Below, piece after piece: positions 38,174-48,092 of a DNA stretch of 64,000 nucleotides. The position numbers and the translations under genes were made by a program. The notes under the pieces are model-generated. The model made no database searches and was not told the origin of the DNA. It was given only the letters and a program-made list of their open reading frames with translations. The stretch lies in the NCBI RefSeq assembly GCF_014205155.1, contig NZ_JACHMX010000001.1, positions 3,596,001 through 3,660,000 on the forward strand, in the 5' to 3' direction. The DNA is from Amycolatopsis umgeniensis (GTDB lineage Bacteria; Actinomycetota; Actinomycetes; Mycobacteriales; Pseudonocardiaceae). Positions within the stretch are counted from its first letter, which is position 1, and the number at the start of each line of letters is the position of its first letter.

Positions 38174-38195
38174 CGCGATTAGGGGGCTAAACGCG
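38174..38195. repeat. Dispersed dyad copy (CGCGATTAG-GGGG-CTAAACGCG)
   Basis: A copy of the five-member intergenic dyad. Its half-sites are close to the consensus, with a purine-only spacer. It lies 47 nt after the PspC stop. Confidence 0.75.
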
Positions 38196-38219
38196 AGTCG
38201 GCGGGGGTACGGGGGTAAG

Positions 38220-38259
38220 GCGAGAAGGCCCGGACATGGGGATGTCCGGGCCTTCTCGC
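38220..38259. repeat. 18-bp-arm hairpin, pspC/groEL intergenic
   Basis: GCGAGAAGGCCCGGACAT and its exact complement enclose GGGG. It resembles the other long intergenic hairpins in size and position, but its arm sequence is different. Confidence 0.8.
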
Positions 38260-38282
38260 GTGCAGGGGGCCGGCCATGGGAA

Positions 38283-38315
38283 AAAGCCCGGACGCGCGAG
38301 GCGCGTCCGGGCTTT
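38283..38315 (-). terminator. groEL terminator
   Basis: AAAGCCCGGACGCGC and its exact complement enclose a 3-nt loop. On the groEL strand the hairpin is followed by five T residues, a rare clear intrinsic terminator for this window. It lies 24 nt after the groEL stop. Confidence 0.85.
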
Positions 38316-38338
38316 CCGGTGGTGCTACTGGCTCGAAC

Positions 38339-40090
<1,752 letters not shown>

Positions 40091-40132
40091 TCACCGTCCC
40101 GACCTTCAGGCGAGCGGTCGGTGACCGCCTGC

Positions 40133-40159
40133 CTGGCACTCGACGGCGTCGAGTGCCAA
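40133..40159. promoter_or_regulatory. CIRCE element 1 (HrcA operator) upstream of groEL
   Basis: CTGGCACTC-N9-GAGTGCCAA, a near-perfect inverted repeat matching the CIRCE operator TTAGCACTC-N9-GAGTGCTAA with two changed outer positions. It is the groEL-proximal box of the pair, implying HrcA repression. Confidence 0.88.
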
Positions 40160-40167
40160 TGCCGTGT

Positions 40168-40194
40168 TTAGCACTCTCCCGGGTCGAGTGCAAG
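40168..40194. promoter_or_regulatory. CIRCE element 2 with overlapping groEL promoter
   Basis: TTAGCACTC-N9-GAGTGCAAG matches CIRCE almost exactly. On the groEL strand it supplies TTGCAC, a 17-nt space and TAAACA, a likely sigma-A promoter embedded in the operator, so HrcA binding would block RNA polymerase directly. Confidence 0.88.
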
Positions 40195-40252
40195 AACCGC
40201 AGGTCAGCGGGGTGGCGTGGCTGAAGGGAACCATGCCCCCATGAGACGCGGC

Positions 40253-40295
40253 GAAGGACGCTTTCACCACATCGCATGCGGTGAAAGCGTCCTTC
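40253..40295. repeat. Intergenic hairpin (GAAGGACGCTTTC family)
   Basis: GAAGGACGCTTTCACC and exact complement with an 11-nt loop. It is 12 nt after the Ser/Thr kinase stop. The arms match the hairpin at 20508-20552. Confidence 0.85.
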
Positions 40296-40306
40296 AGCCC
40301 TGCGTG

Positions 40307-41755
40307 TCAGTTGCTCGGCTTGATGGAGATCGACGTCGGAGGAGCCTTCGCCGAAGACTCGGGAGACTGCGACTGCGAGTTGCCGGGGCCGACCGGGATG
40401 TTCGGCGCGGTGGTCTGCGGGCCGTTGCCGCTGCTCGAATCACCGAAGACGAAGATCGCCGCGACGATCGCGCCCGCGACCACGAGGGCGCCGACGATGA
40501 TCCAGATCCACTTGGCGCCGCCGCCCTTCTTGGGCTGCTGCTGGAAAGCGCCCTGCTGCGGCGGCGGGCCGTAACCGGGAGGCGGACCCTGCTGGTAGCC
40601 GCCCTGCTGGAAACCGCCTTGCTGCGGCGGCGGGCCGTAACCCGGGGGCGGACCCTGCTGGAAACCGCCGGGCTGCTGGTAGCCGCCCTGCTGCGGGGGC
40701 GGGCCGTAACCGGGCGGCGGACCCTGCGGGGGCGGGCCTTGCGGCGGGGGACCCTGCGGTCCCGGTCCCTGCTGGCCGTAGCCAGGCTGCTGTCCTCCGT
40801 ACGGGTGCACGGGGCCCCCCTCTCCCTGTGGCGGCGTGTTCTGCCGTTGCGGAACCGCCTGCTGGACGGTCGCGGCCTGTCCGGGCGGGCCCGGAGGCTC
40901 GTTCGACGCCGCGAGCGGGCCGAGGGCGCGCCTGGCGGCCGCGATCATCTCAACACAGTTCGGGTAGCGATCGGCGGGATTCTTCGCCATTCCCTTCCGG
41001 ACGACCTCGTCGATCCCGGCCGGCAGGCCGACGATCCGCGAGATGGCCGGGGGCTCGCCGTTCAGGTGGCCCTTGATGACCGTCTGCACGTCGCCCTTGA
41101 AGGGTGGGCTGCCGGTCAGGCAGGCGTAGAGGACGCAGGTGAGCGCGTACTGGTCGGTGCGGCCGTCGAGCGGCTCGCCGCGCAGGTGCTCGGGGGCCGC
41201 GTAGGTGGGCGAGCCGAGGAAGTCGCCGCCGCGGGTGCGGTGTCCGGTGGCGCCGCGCCGGGTCAGGCCGAAGTCGGCGACGTAGACGTGCTCGCGTGAG
41301 GTCTCCTTGCTGGTGACCAGGACGTTGGCCGGTTTGACGTCGAGGTGCACGAGACCCCGGTTGTGCAGGGTGTCGAGCGCGTCGGCGACCTGGTCGAGCA
41401 TGGTGAGCGTGCGGGCGGGCGCGATCGGGCCGCCGGAGATCAGGCCGGCGAGGTCGCCGCCGTCGACCATCCGCATGGCGATGTAGAGCATGCCTTCGAG
41501 CTCACCGAAGTCGTACAAGGGCACGACGTTGGCATGGTCGATCGCGGACGTGTTCCGCGCCTCGTCGACGAAGCGTTCGCGGAACTCGGCGTCGGCCCCG
41601 AGGTGATCACCGATGACCTTCAGTGCCACCTTGCGTCCGAGCCGCACGTCCGTGGCCTTGTAGGTCACGCTCATGCCGCCCTTGCCGAGCACACCGTCGA
41701 TGCGGTAGTTGCCCAGCCGGCGACCGGTCAGGTCCCCCGACTCATCGCCTGTCAC
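40307..41755 (-). CDS. Transmembrane Ser/Thr protein kinase (PknB family)
   Basis: 482 aa. Kinase domain (about 15-275): Gly loop LGKGGMSVTYKA, Lys in VALKVIGD, catalytic VHLDVKPANVLV, DFGLTR and APEHL. The catalytic loop reads HLD where most have HRD, so this is a non-RD kinase. A Pro/Gln/Gly linker with repeats of GYGPPPQQGG (about 300-400) precedes one membrane segment (about 407-430, WIWIIVGALVVAGAIVAAIF) and a short 50-residue extracytoplasmic tail without PASTA domains. It regulates envelope or growth by phosphorylation; substrate unknown. GTG start. Confidence 0.92.
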   Translation of the reverse strand: MTGDESGDLTGRRLGNYRIDGVLGKGGMSVTYKATDVRLGRKVALKVIGDHLGADAEFRERFVDEARNTSAIDHANVVPLYDFGELEGMLYIAMRMVDGGDLAGLISGGPIAPARTLTMLDQVADALDTLHNRGLVHLDVKPANVLVTSKETSREHVYVADFGLTRRGATGHRTRGGDFLGSPTYAAPEHLRGEPLDGRTDQYALTCVLYACLTGSPPFKGDVQTVIKGHLNGEPPAISRIVGLPAGIDEVVRKGMAKNPADRYPNCVEMIAAARRALGPLAASNEPPGPPGQAATVQQAVPQRQNTPPQGEGGPVHPYGGQQPGYGQQGPGPQGPPPQGPPPQGPPPGYGPPPQQGGYQQPGGFQQGPPPGYGPPPQQGGFQQGGYQQGPPPGYGPPPQQGAFQQQPKKGGGAKWIWIIVGALVVAGAIVAAIFVFGDSSSGNGPQTTAPNIPVGPGNSQSQSPESSAKAPPTSISIKPSN

Positions 41756-41812
41756 GCAGCGCAGCCTAACGCGCCAGTTCCGGCGGCTGCCGGGGGTCGG
41801 CTGAACTTCCCG

Positions 41813-42016
41813 CTAGACCTTGCGCACGTCCGCCGCTTGACTCCGCCCGTCACGGCCTGACTGAACTTCGAATTCCACGCGATCACCCTCGTCGAGCGTC
41901 CGGAATCCATCGGCCTGGATGGCCGAGTAGTGGACGAAGACGTCGGGCCCTTCGGTGGATTCGATGAATCCGTAGCCCTTTTCCGAGTTGAACCACTTGA
42001 CGGTGCCGACTGCCAC
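41813..42016 (-). CDS. Cold-shock protein (CspA family)
   Basis: 67 aa single-stranded nucleic acid chaperone. It begins [20 protein letters not shown], has the RNP motifs KGYGFIES and VFVHYSAI and ends with a basic DVRKV. The GTG at 42016 has GAGGGAG upstream and gives the canonical start; the longer frame is rejected. It stands alone 58 nt upstream of the kinase on the same strand. Confidence 0.95.
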   Translation of the reverse strand: MAVGTVKWFNSEKGYGFIESTEGPDVFVHYSAIQADGFRTLDEGDRVEFEVQSGRDGRSQAADVRKV

Positions 42017-42130
42017 GGCGCACTCCCTCAGCACGGGGCCCGCCGGCCTTCTCTGCCCCGGACGGCGGTTTCGAGTGCAGTAGACGCTACCCGAATTACC
42101 GGCGTCGGCAATGCTCAATTCGTCCCAAGG

Positions 42131-42754
42131 TCACCCGCGAGAAAGCCGCCTATTGCGCGCTTGCACAAGGACGCGTCCTGGTCCTGCGAAGTCCAGCGCG
42201 AGCCCTTCGCCGGTGCGGACCGACTGCGGTCCGGCCTGATCGACCGCGCGGAGACGGCACTGCACGGTGTCCGGATAGGCCAGCAGGAAGTCCGGCCGCA
42301 CGGTGACGAGTTCGCCCGCCGTGAGTTCGAAGGCGTCGACGGGGCCCTGCGCGGCCAGCACGAGCGGACCGCTTCCGCTGTAGTGCTCCAGGAAACCGGA
42401 ATCGGCCCCGAACAGCTTCTGCAGCGGCGCCCAGCCCGGGTCCTGCCGGATGGTCGCCGGCCGGGCGAGGATCGCTTCGCGGCTCACGCACCAGCCCGCG
42501 CCGCCGGTGAATTCCAGCGGGTAGACGTCGCCCGCGGTCAGCGGCGCGAAGTCGATCCAGCCGCCGCCCTCCGGCGCGTTGAACACCGAAGGGGCGGCCT
42601 TGCCTGCCCGGGAACCCCCGCGCGCGGGAACGGTTTCGGTGATGCCGAAACTGCTGGCGAGCATGGTGTCCCCGGCGGCCTGCACGGCCTCGCCGGGGGA
42701 CAACAGCACACGTGCGACCCCGAAGTTCGGGGTGTGCCTCGTCTGGATCCGCAT
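42131..42754 (-). CDS. AIM24 family protein (copy 1)
   Basis: 207 aa. AIM24/TIGR00266 beta-helix protein (RIQTRHTPNFGVARVLLSPGEAVQAAGDTM, FTGGAGWCVSREA, DSGFLEHYSGSGPLVLAAQG, LDFAGPGRVLVQARN). The function is unknown; homologues include a mitochondrial-membrane protein. It starts 4 nt after the stop of the next copy, so the pair forms an operon. Confidence 0.92.
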   Translation of the reverse strand: MRIQTRHTPNFGVARVLLSPGEAVQAAGDTMLASSFGITETVPARGGSRAGKAAPSVFNAPEGGGWIDFAPLTAGDVYPLEFTGGAGWCVSREAILARPATIRQDPGWAPLQKLFGADSGFLEHYSGSGPLVLAAQGPVDAFELTAGELVTVRPDFLLAYPDTVQCRLRAVDQAGPQSVRTGEGLALDFAGPGRVLVQARNRRLSRG

Positions 42755-42758
42755 GCGC

Positions 42759-43436
42759 TCAGCGGGCGGGGACCTGGGCGATCACCCAGGCGGACAGCGC
42801 CGACGGGTTGCGGGTCTGGGTGAGCAGCTGGCCCGGTCCGGCGAAGTCGAAGACGAGGCCTTCGCCGCTCTTCATCGACTGGATGACGCCGGTGGCGACC
42901 TTGCGGATCTGGTACTGCACGGTGTCGGCGAACGCGACGACATGCCCGGTGTCGATGGTGATCACCTCGCCCTGCTGGAGGGTGACCGTCTCCAGCGCGC
43001 CGTAACAGGCCACGACCAGCGGGCCCTGTCCCGTCGCGTGGGTCAGGAAGCCGCCCTCGCCGCCGACGAGGTTCTTGAGCCCGCCCCATTTGGTCTCGGT
43101 CTGCACGCTGTGGGAGGACGCGAGCCACGAGCCGCGGGTGACGCACCAGCCGGTGCGGCCGTCGAGGTTGATGACCTGCATGTCGCCCGGCAGGTTCGCG
43201 GCGACGTCGACCCAGCCGCCGTTCTGCGGGGCGGTGTAGGTGGAGATGAAGAAGGACTCGCCGGACAGGAAGGCGCGGCCGAGGCCCTTCATGATGCCGC
43301 CCTGCGCCTGTGACTGGACCTGCACGCCGTAGCTCGTCGCCATCATCGCGCCGGACTCGACCTGCGCCGGTTCACCCGGCGCGAGCATGAGCCTCGCCAC
43401 CGCGAACGATGGCTGGTGACGGATCTGAACCTGCAT
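42759..43436 (-). CDS. AIM24 family protein (copy 2)
   Basis: 225 aa AIM24 protein, first in the two-gene operon. VQIRHQPSFAVARLMLAPGEPAQVESGAM at the N-terminus, FISTYTAPQNGGWVDVAANL, GQGPLVVACYGAL and VFDFAGPGQLLTQTRNP correspond to the other copy, but this one is more standard. The ATG has GGGGAGAAG upstream. The divergent promoter region with moeA is 75 bp. Confidence 0.93.
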   Translation of the reverse strand: MQVQIRHQPSFAVARLMLAPGEPAQVESGAMMATSYGVQVQSQAQGGIMKGLGRAFLSGESFFISTYTAPQNGGWVDVAANLPGDMQVINLDGRTGWCVTRGSWLASSHSVQTETKWGGLKNLVGGEGGFLTHATGQGPLVVACYGALETVTLQQGEVITIDTGHVVAFADTVQYQIRKVATGVIQSMKSGEGLVFDFAGPGQLLTQTRNPSALSAWVIAQVPAR

Positions 43437-43511
43437 GTCTTCTTCTCCCCGGTGGTTCGTTGTGACGCGCAGAGTGTTGCACGCGGGCCCCGAGGCGGGA
43501 GGATGGTCGGC

Positions 43512-44705
43512 GTGATCTCCGTCGACGCCCACCGTGAGACCGTCACCGGCCTGCTCGGGAACGCCCCCGTCATCCGTCTTCCACTCGCCTCCGCCGCCGG
43601 GCTCGTCCTGGCCGAAGACGTGCTCGCGGGGGTCTCGCTGCCGCCGTTCGACAACTCCGCGATGGACGGTTACGCCGTCCGCGCGGCCGATGTGACCGAA
43701 GTACCGGTGACACTGCCCGTCGCCGACGACATCCCCGCCGGCCGTGTCGAGATCGGGAAGCTGGAGCCGGGTACCGCGCACCGGATCATGACCGGCGCAC
43801 CGCTACCGCCCGGCGCGGACGCGATCGTGATGGTCGAGCACACGGACGGCGGCGTGACGGACGTCCGGATTCTCAGGACGGCCGTCCCGGGCGCGCACAT
43901 CCGCCGTCTCGGCGAGGACGTCGACCAGGGCACTGTGGCACTCGCGGCCGGAACCGTGCTCGGCCCGGCGCAACTGGGCCTCGCGGCGGCCGTCGGGCTC
44001 GCCGAGGTCCCCGTGTTCAGGCCGTTGAAGGTGCTCGTCGTGTCCACCGGCACCGAACTCGTCGACGCGCCGAATCCGTTGCGGCACGGGCAGATCTACG
44101 AGTCGAACAGCATCATGCTGGCGTCCGCGGTGCGCGCGCTCGGCTGCGAGGCCGAGGTCGTGCGCAGTGTCGTCGACGACGTGGACGAGTTCCGCGCGGT
44201 GATCGAGCCGCGGCTGGCGGAAGTGGATCTGCTGGTGACCTCGGGCGGGGTCAGCGCGGGCGCGTACGAAGTGGTGAAGGACGCGCTGACCGGGCAGGGC
44301 GTGGAATTCCGGAAGATCGCGATGCAGCCGGGCGGGCCGCAGGGCTGCGGCCGGTGGAACGGCGTGCCGGTGGTGACCTTGCCGGGCAACCCGGTGAGCG
44401 TGCTCGTGTCGTTCGAGGCGTTCCTGCGGCCGGCGTTGCTCGCGGCGATGGGGCACACGGGTGTCGACAGGCAGAAGGTGCGGGCCAGGCTGACCGAGGC
44501 GATGAAGAGCCCCGCCGGACGGCGTCAGTTCCGGCGGGGCTTCTACACGCATTCCGAGGGCGAGGTGACCGGGATCGTCGGACCGCGCGGCGGCCCCGGC
44601 TCGCATCTGCTGGCGTCGTTCACGCAGGCGAACTGCCTGATCGTGCTGCCGGAGGAGGTCGACTCGGTCGAGCAGGGCGACGAGGTGGACGTCCTCCTGC
44701 TGTGA
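43512..44705 (+). CDS. moeA: Molybdopterin molybdenumtransferase MoeA
   Basis: 397 aa. It inserts molybdate into adenylylated molybdopterin made by MogA. The N-terminal arm, PPFDNSAMDGYAVRAAD, the molybdate-binding-like IMTGAPLPPGADAIVMVEHTD, VLVVSTGTELVDA, LLVTSGGVSAGAYEVV, FRKIAMQPGGPQGCG and LPGNPVSVLVSFEAF are intact; C-terminal domain IV follows. The GTG at 43512 has GGAGG nine nt upstream. It is divergent from the AIM24 pair and separate from the moaC-mogA-moaE operon. Confidence 0.95.
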   Translation: MISVDAHRETVTGLLGNAPVIRLPLASAAGLVLAEDVLAGVSLPPFDNSAMDGYAVRAADVTEVPVTLPVADDIPAGRVEIGKLEPGTAHRIMTGAPLPPGADAIVMVEHTDGGVTDVRILRTAVPGAHIRRLGEDVDQGTVALAAGTVLGPAQLGLAAAVGLAEVPVFRPLKVLVVSTGTELVDAPNPLRHGQIYESNSIMLASAVRALGCEAEVVRSVVDDVDEFRAVIEPRLAEVDLLVTSGGVSAGAYEVVKDALTGQGVEFRKIAMQPGGPQGCGRWNGVPVVTLPGNPVSVLVSFEAFLRPALLAAMGHTGVDRQKVRARLTEAMKSPAGRRQFRRGFYTHSEGEVTGIVGPRGGPGSHLLASFTQANCLIVLPEEVDSVEQGDEVDVLLL

Positions 44706-44707
44706 CC

Positions 44708-44729
44708 TGCGTTTAGCGGGCTAATCGCG
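44708..44729. repeat. Dispersed dyad copy (TGCGTTTAG-CGGG-CTAATCGCG)
   Basis: A copy of the dispersed dyad two nt after the moeA stop. The MFS transporter stop codon lies within its right half, so the element spans the convergent gene ends. Confidence 0.75.
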
Positions 44730-45965
44730 ATCCGATGGGAAGTCGCGGCACCGGCCGATCGGCGTGAATAGCAGCGCGAAGACGGCGACGACCTCGAGGC
44801 CGGCCATCAGTCCCAGCGTCTGCCGCACGCCGACGGTCTCCCCGAGGAGCCCGCCGAGCAGGCCGCCCAGCGCGATCGCGCCGAGGCTCAGCATGGACGT
44901 GCTCGCGGTGACCCGGCCGAACATGGCCGCCGGGACGTAGCGCTGTTTGAAGGTGGCGTTGAGGACGTTCGAGCCGACGACCCCGGCGCTGAGCGAAAAT
45001 CCGGCGACGACGAAGAACGCGAGCCCCCAGCCGCCGTTCGCCAGCGGTCCCAGCAACATCACCAACGCTCCGGCGCCCTCGCAGAACATGAAGGCGCGGG
45101 CGGTGCCGATCCGCGCGGCGAGTTTGCCGGACAACGCGGCCCCGAAGACACCGCCCGCGCCGACGAGTGCGAGCACGAGTCCGGCGGTTCCCGCTCCCAC
45201 GCCGAGTTCACGGACGAGGAACACGACCTCGATCGACTGGTAGCCCATGAGCGCGACGTTCGAGACCGCGCCGAAGACCGCGAGGGCACGCATGTACGGG
45301 TCGTGGAGGACGAACGAGAGACCGTCGCGGATCTCGTCCCGCAGCCGCGAACGCGCCTTGGCCGGGCGTGCGGGCTCGCGGTAGCGGATGGAGCGCAGGC
45401 ACAGCATCGAAATCCCGAAACTGACAGCGTCGGCGAGCACTCCCGTGACCGCGCCGAAGCCCTGCGCCAGCAGGCCGGCGAGACCGGGTCCGCCGATCTG
45501 CGCGGCGGATTCACTGCCCTGCAGTTTCTCGTTGGCCTCCTGAAGCTGCTCCTTGTCGACCAGCGAAGGCAGGTACGCGCGGTACGCGACGTTGAAGAAC
45601 ACCTTCGCGACGCCGCCCGCGACGGCGACGGCGAGCAGCTGGGTCATCGTGAGCAGGCCGAACCACGCGGCGACCGGGACGCTCAGGAACACCAGCATGG
45701 AGAAGGTGTTGCACACCAGCATGATCGGCCGTTTCGGCCAGCGGTCGACCCAGGCACCGGCAGGCAAGCCGATCAGCAGCCACGGCAGCCACGCGGCCGC
45801 GGTCAGCAGCCCGACCGCGAACGTGCTCGCCTGCAGGGTGACCACCGCGACGAGCGGCAGCGCGACGACGGCGATGGAACTGCCGAGCACACTGGTCGTC
45901 TCGCCGGTCCACAGCAGCCGGAAATCGCGGGAGCGCAGCAAACCGCCGCGTTCGCGGACGCTCAC
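44721..45965 (-). CDS. MFS transporter (macrolide-efflux-like)
   Basis: 414 aa with about 12 membrane segments. The N-terminus SRDFRLLWTGETTSVLGSSIAVVALPLVAV and loop AGAWVDRWPKRPIMLVCN resemble the enterobactin-exporter/macrolide-efflux MFS group. The GTG start overlaps the regulator stop by four bases, making a regulator-transporter operon. The substrate is unknown. The ArsR-type regulator suggests inducible efflux of a small toxic compound. Confidence 0.92.
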   Translation of the reverse strand: MSVRERGGLLRSRDFRLLWTGETTSVLGSSIAVVALPLVAVVTLQASTFAVGLLTAAAWLPWLLIGLPAGAWVDRWPKRPIMLVCNTFSMLVFLSVPVAAWFGLLTMTQLLAVAVAGGVAKVFFNVAYRAYLPSLVDKEQLQEANEKLQGSESAAQIGGPGLAGLLAQGFGAVTGVLADAVSFGISMLCLRSIRYREPARPAKARSRLRDEIRDGLSFVLHDPYMRALAVFGAVSNVALMGYQSIEVVFLVRELGVGAGTAGLVLALVGAGGVFGAALSGKLAARIGTARAFMFCEGAGALVMLLGPLANGGWGLAFFVVAGFSLSAGVVGSNVLNATFKQRYVPAAMFGRVTASTSMLSLGAIALGGLLGGLLGETVGVRQTLGLMAGLEVVAVFALLFTPIGRCRDFPSDRD

Positions 45966-46525
45966 GGCCGGGCCGGGACGGCTCGGGTGGCGAAGAACAC
46001 CGGCCTGCGTTCCTGGCCGTCGTCCGGCTGTTCCCGGTCGCTGTACTCCCGGACCAGCGCCTGGATCCGGCCCTCGATTTCGGCCATTTCCGCGACCGAG
46101 AGCTTCATCCAGCTGTCGGTGACGAAAGCGGCCCGATGCCACTCCTCGGGGTAGGTCTCGCGTTCGGCGAACCATTGGCGCGCCATGGAAACCTGGCGTT
46201 CGAGGGCGAGGGATTCGGCGGCGGCCGCGACCGGGTCGTCGGGGAAGTCCGACGGCGACCAGGAAACCGCGTACCCGACGCGACGCCACCAGCGCTCGCG
46301 CCGGTCTCGGGCGAGTTCCGGCGCTTCCTCGACGAGGTCGCTGGCCGCCAGCACCTTCAGGTGGTGGCTGACGTTCCCGACCGCCTGCCCGGTCCGCTCG
46401 GCGAGTACGGACGCCGTGCACGGGCCGTCGAGGCGGAGGACGTCGAGCAGGCGGCGGCGCAGCGGATGGGACATCGCGGCGAGCACCTTCGAATCGTGGA
46501 CTTCACGCACTTCACGGTCGGCCAT
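45962..46525 (-). CDS. ArsR/HTH_20-type transcriptional regulator
   Basis: 187 aa. Winged helix near the N-terminus (VLAAMSHPLRRRLLDVLRLDGPCTASVLAERTGQAVGNVSHHLKVL), then a helical C-terminal region with a Trp-rich RRERWWRRVGYAVSW. There is no Cys pair for metal binding, so it probably senses an organic ligand. It is co-translated with the MFS exporter, and a symmetric operator lies just upstream. Self-regulation is likely. Confidence 0.9.
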   Translation of the reverse strand: MADREVREVHDSKVLAAMSHPLRRRLLDVLRLDGPCTASVLAERTGQAVGNVSHHLKVLAASDLVEEAPELARDRRERWWRRVGYAVSWSPSDFPDDPVAAAAESLALERQVSMARQWFAERETYPEEWHRAAFVTDSWMKLSVAEMAEIEGRIQALVREYSDREQPDDGQERRPVFFATRAVPARP

Positions 46526-46542
46526 AACGCACAACAGTAGTT

Positions 46543-46574
46543 GCACAATAGCTCTTGTACAAGTCTTCTTGTGC
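46543..46574. promoter_or_regulatory. Symmetric operator GCACAA-N6-TTGTACAA-N6-TTGTGC
   Basis: A palindromic core TTGTACAA (46555-46562) is flanked at equal six-nt distance by GCACAA and TTGTGC. It lies 18 nt from the regulator start and reaches the promoter of the divergent gene, so one repressor could control both. Confidence 0.75.
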
Positions 46575-46605
46575 GCTACTCCATCCGCGTCGGTAATCTC
46601 GGGGC

Positions 46606-46896
46606 ATGGGTTTCTTCTCGTGGATCGTGTTCGGCGCCATCGCCGGGTGGCTGGCCAACGTCGTGGTCGGCGGCCCCGACCGGCGGAGTGGCTGCCTGTT
46701 CAGCATCCTGATCGGCGTGCTCGGCGCGGCGCTCGGTGGTTTCATCTACCGCCTGGCGACGGGTACCGAACGGTCCTTCGAGTTCGACTTCCCCAGCTTC
46801 GGCGTCGCCATTCTCGGCTCGATCGTGCTGCTCGCCCTGCTGCGGCTGGTGCGCGGTTCCGGGCGGCGCGACTCGCGGCCGCCGTATCGCCGGTGA
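46606..46896 (+). CDS. GlsB/YeaQ/YmgE-type small membrane protein
   Basis: 96 aa with three hydrophobic segments (GFFSWIVFGAIAGWLANVVVG, LFSILIGVLGAALGGFIYRL, GVAILGSIVLLALLRLV). This is the stress-associated transglycosylase-associated family. TAATCT at 46594-46599 ends six nt before the ATG, implying a leaderless transcript. Its -35 region overlaps the divergent operator. Function in general stress is inferred from the family. Confidence 0.9.
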   Translation: MGFFSWIVFGAIAGWLANVVVGGPDRRSGCLFSILIGVLGAALGGFIYRLATGTERSFEFDFPSFGVAILGSIVLLALLRLVRGSGRRDSRPPYRR

Positions 46897-46962
46897 TCGG
46901 TGTAACGGTTTTCTCGCGACCGGCGATCACGGGCTTCCGGCGAACTAGAGTGGGACGTTCGC

Positions 46963-47187
46963 TCAGTTCCAGTGGCCGCGTCCGGGTGCATGTGCCGTCG
47001 GGGGGCATATGCATCCGGACGTCCGTGCCTCGGCGATGAGCGAGGCGGCGCGGACGGGGTCGATGAGCGAAGGCATCGGCGCCGCCGAGATGTCCCTCTT
47101 CCAGGCTCGGAACAGCTCGGCGAGTCGCTCGCCTGCGGGGTCCGGGCTGGCGGGCATTCGCGGGTCCTCAAGGTCGGCGATCGGCAT
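46963..47187 (-). CDS. Small hypothetical protein, 74 aa
   Basis: A short soluble protein: MPIADLEDPRMPASPDPAGE, then LAELFRAWKRDISAAPMPSLI and a Cys-containing tail (SGCICPPTAHAPGRGHW). No ribosome site is clear, though TAACTCTAGGTAAT precedes it. It is between GlsB and psd and opposite to both. I do not recognise it; the compositional pattern and isolation make it plausible but weakly supported. Confidence 0.45.
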   Translation of the reverse strand: MPIADLEDPRMPASPDPAGERLAELFRAWKRDISAAPMPSLIDPVRAASLIAEARTSGCICPPTAHAPGRGHWN

Positions 47188-47360
47188 CAATTACCTAGAG
47201 TTATCGCTTATTTCCACCTTCCGTTACCGGGATGTGGTCCCTCCCACCCGGGCCGGGGAAACCCTTCCGGGGGAGGCCACGGCCCGGCCCTGGACAGGGC
47301 GGTAGCGTGGTGGCTCTTCATGCCCCAACCCCCCGACACGAACTGCGGTGAACCCGACCA

Positions 47361-48089
47361 ATGAGCGGCAACCGGCCGGAATCCACTGGTAACCCACTCG
47401 CGCACGCCGTGAAGCTGGCCCGCGAGACCGTTCCGCCGATGCACCCGGCCGGCAGGCCGTTCGTGTTCGGCGGTCTCGCCGCGACGCTGGTGCTGCGGAG
47501 GTTCTCCAAGCGCCTCGGCGTCGTCGGCGCGCTCGCGACGGCCGCCACGGCAGCGTTCTTCCGTGAGCCCAAGCGTGTCCCGCCCGCCCAGTCCGGCCTC
47601 GCGGTCGCGTCGGCGGACGGTCTGGTCTCGCTGATCGAGGAGGCCGTGCCGCCGCCCGAGCTGGGGCTGTCCGCCGAACCGCGGATGCGGGTGAGCGTGT
47701 TCCTGTCGGTGTTCGACGTGCACGTCCAGCGGATCCCGGCGTCGGGTGTGATCGAGCGGGTCGCGTACCGGCCCGGCAAGTTCCTGTCCGCGGACCTGGA
47801 CAAGGCGAGCGAGGACAACGAGCGCAACTCCGTGCTCATGCGCACCGAAGACGGCCACGAGCTCGTCGTGGTGCAGATCGCCGGCCTGGTGGCGCGGCGC
47901 ATCCTCTGCGAAATCCGCGAGGGCGACAAGGTCGGCGTCGGCTCGACGTACGGCATCATCCGCTTCGGCTCGCGAGTCGACCTGTACCTGCCTCCGGGCA
48001 GCAAGGTCCTCGTCTCGAAGGGCCAGCGCACGATCGGCGGCGAGACCCCGATCGCCGAGCTGCCCTCGGCGCCGCACTCGGAAGGCTGA
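47361..48089 (+). CDS. psd: Phosphatidylserine decarboxylase proenzyme
   Basis: 242 aa. A pyruvoyl enzyme that makes phosphatidylethanolamine. A short helical membrane-associated N-terminus precedes FFREPKRVPP, VFLSVFDVHVQRIPASG, ERNSVLMRT, VVVQIAGLVARRI and the self-cleavage region GIIRFGSRVDLYLPPG, where Gly-Ser yields the pyruvoyl group. The length matches the small Psd class. It is four nt upstream of pssA, giving a complete two-gene PE route from CDP-diacylglycerol. Confidence 0.95.
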   Translation: MSGNRPESTGNPLAHAVKLARETVPPMHPAGRPFVFGGLAATLVLRRFSKRLGVVGALATAATAAFFREPKRVPPAQSGLAVASADGLVSLIEEAVPPPELGLSAEPRMRVSVFLSVFDVHVQRIPASGVIERVAYRPGKFLSADLDKASEDNERNSVLMRTEDGHELVVVQIAGLVARRILCEIREGDKVGVGSTYGIIRFGSRVDLYLPPGSKVLVSKGQRTIGGETPIAELPSAPHSEG

Positions 48090-48092
48090 TCC

